Shown here in pieces: positions 5,589 to 6,337 of a stretch of 6,337 nucleotides of DNA. Within the stretch, counting starts at the first letter, position 1, and every line of letters starts with the position of its first letter. The stretch is from Oscillospiraceae bacterium (lineage in GTDB: Bacteria; Bacillota; Clostridia; Oscillospirales; Ruminococcaceae): assembly GCA_028694405.1 (NCBI GenBank), contig JAQUTM010000135.1, forward strand, positions 1 through 6,337, written 5' to 3'. Made by a program: the position numbers and the translations under genes. Under the pieces are notes generated by a model. It was given only the letters and a program-made list of their open reading frames with translations. It was not told where the DNA came from and searched no databases.

Positions 5589-6337
5589 CTATTTACTCCA
5601 TGCGCCGTCTAATAAAGTTTGCTCTAACTGTTGCATAGCGGCTTCAAAGCTCTCCAGCGTCTGCTTTTGCGCAAAGCATTTGCCCGCGTACTGCGCCAAA
5701 ATAAGCGTAATGGTTTTACCGCTTGCCTTTTTATCTAAATGAAATAAAGGTGCCATCTGCAAAGGGTGCACTTCATGCTGTACGGGTAAGCCATAGCCCA
5801 CGCAAATATCATACAGCTGTTTTGCGGTACCGATTGTTGTAAGGCCCAAATTTTCGCCGTAAAGTGCCGCCAGTACCATGCCCAATGCAACCGCCTCGCC
5901 GTGTATATAATCGGTAAAATTACCAAGCTTTTCTATGGTGTGACCAAAGGTGTGGCCAAAGTTGAGCAGGGCACGTTCGCCGTTGTCAAACTCGTCCTTT
6001 TCCACCACCGCACGTTTAAAGTCACAGCAAGCATATACAATTTCTTCTATTTGCTGCATGGCGCCTGCACGGTTTTTTGCCTCTTGCAGCTTTTGTAAAA
6101 ATGCCTCGCTGTAAATGGCGCCGTATTTGATAACCTCTGCCATGCCGCCTGCAAATTCTCTGTCATTTAAAGTAGTTAAAGTTGCCGTGTCGGCAAGCAC
6201 AAGCTTTGGCTGATAAAAGGCACCCACTAAATTTTTGCCCTGCGGCAAATTAACCGCCGTTTTCCCTCCCACAGAAGAATCTACTTGACTAAGCAGGGTG
6301 GTGGGAATTTGTACAAAGGGTACGCCGCGCATATAGC
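5589..6337 (-). CDS. aroB: 3-dehydroquinate synthase, C-terminal part (5' end outside window)
   Basis: The frame is open to the right edge, so the N-terminal part (roughly 100 residues, judging from the usual family length of about 350) is outside the window. The ATG at 6332-6330 is internal: it lies in the conserved YMRG segment, and a Tyr codon precedes it in frame. Dehydroquinate synthase (EC 4.2.3.4) uses NAD and a divalent metal to cyclise DAHP to 3-dehydroquinate. Counting from that Met, the fragment shows IPTTLLSQVDSSVGGKTAVN (9-28), the KNLVGAFYQP block (33-42), MAEVIKYG (64-71) with metal ligand E66, NFGHTFGHTIE (124-134) with H127 and H131, IHGEAVALGM (143-152) with metal ligand H144, and LDKKASGK (199-206). 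These are the complete metal site and most of the carbaphosphonate-binding residues known from the family. The gene ends in TAG directly before the aroA ATG, consistent with co-translation. Confidence 0.96.
   Translation of the reverse strand, partial: YMRGVPFVQIPTTLLSQVDSSVGGKTAVNLPQGKNLVGAFYQPKLVLADTATLTTLNDREFAGGMAEVIKYGAIYSEAFLQKLQEAKNRAGAMQQIEEIVYACCDFKRAVVEKDEFDNGERALLNFGHTFGHTIEKLGNFTDYIHGEAVALGMVLAALYGENLGLTTIGTAKQLYDICVGYGLPVQHEVHPLQMAPLFHLDKKASGKTITLILAQYAGKCFAQKQTLESFEAAMQQLEQTLLDGAWSK
5596..5599 (-). promoter_or_regulatory. Ribosome binding site of aroA inside aroB
   Basis: GGAG on the minus strand lies within the penultimate codons of aroB, seven bases from the aroA ATG at 5588. 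Because aroB stops on the base next to that ATG, aroA translation probably depends on ribosomes finishing aroB. Confidence 0.65.

Noticed and set aside
5735..5926. A 63-codon minus-strand frame
   Set aside because: It sits in another frame inside aroB, whose own frame carries all the conserved motifs.
6330..6332. The ATG at 6332 as the true start of aroB
   Set aside because: It lies inside the conserved YMRG segment, the frame stays open to the window edge, and the family needs roughly 100 more N-terminal residues.

Overview
This window is a compact aromatic amino acid biosynthesis cluster. Every gene lies on the minus strand, so transcription runs from the right end to the left end. In transcription order it holds aroB (5' part missing, off the right edge), aroA, a fused aroK-aroE gene, a DAHP synthase (aroF), a bifunctional chorismate mutase/prephenate dehydratase (pheA), aroQ, and the first 65 codons of aroC (running off the left edge). 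Together they encode all seven steps from phosphoenolpyruvate plus erythrose-4-phosphate to chorismate, and two further steps to phenylpyruvate. No tyrosine- or tryptophan-branch gene is in view.

The likely host is a member of the Bacillota, probably a clostridial lineage. The basis is the whole-pathway operon, the type I-beta DAHP synthase with an N-terminal regulatory domain, the type II dehydroquinase, the clostridial-looking P-protein and EPSP synthase motifs, and strong purine-rich Shine-Dalgarno sequences. This is inferred from family character, and I cannot name a genus.

Region by region: 6337-5589 is aroB, and aroA begins on the very next base (5588). The aroA stop overlaps the aroK-aroE start in an ATGA junction (4329-4326). 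Gaps of 47, 33 and 42 bases then separate aroKE/aroF, aroF/pheA and pheA/aroQ. These spacings indicate one polycistronic unit from aroB to aroQ. The only longer gap, 89 bases between aroQ and aroC (198-286), holds a GC-rich hairpin followed by T residues and then an extended -10 promoter candidate. aroC may therefore start a second transcript or receive only read-through. No stretch over 300 bases lacks a gene, and no RNA gene, mobile element, CRISPR array or long repeat is visible.

The genes act in pathway order AroF, AroB, AroQ, AroE, AroK, AroA, AroC, then PheA. Feedback control is plausible at both ends, through the ferredoxin-like N-terminal domain of AroF and the ACT domain of PheA. The most notable feature is the order aroB-aroA-aroK-aroE with K and E fused. 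It matches the domain order of the fungal pentafunctional AROM protein except that the dehydroquinase is absent from that position. I see no undescribed system here. The interest lies in the fusion, the AROM-like order and the aroQ/aroC junction.
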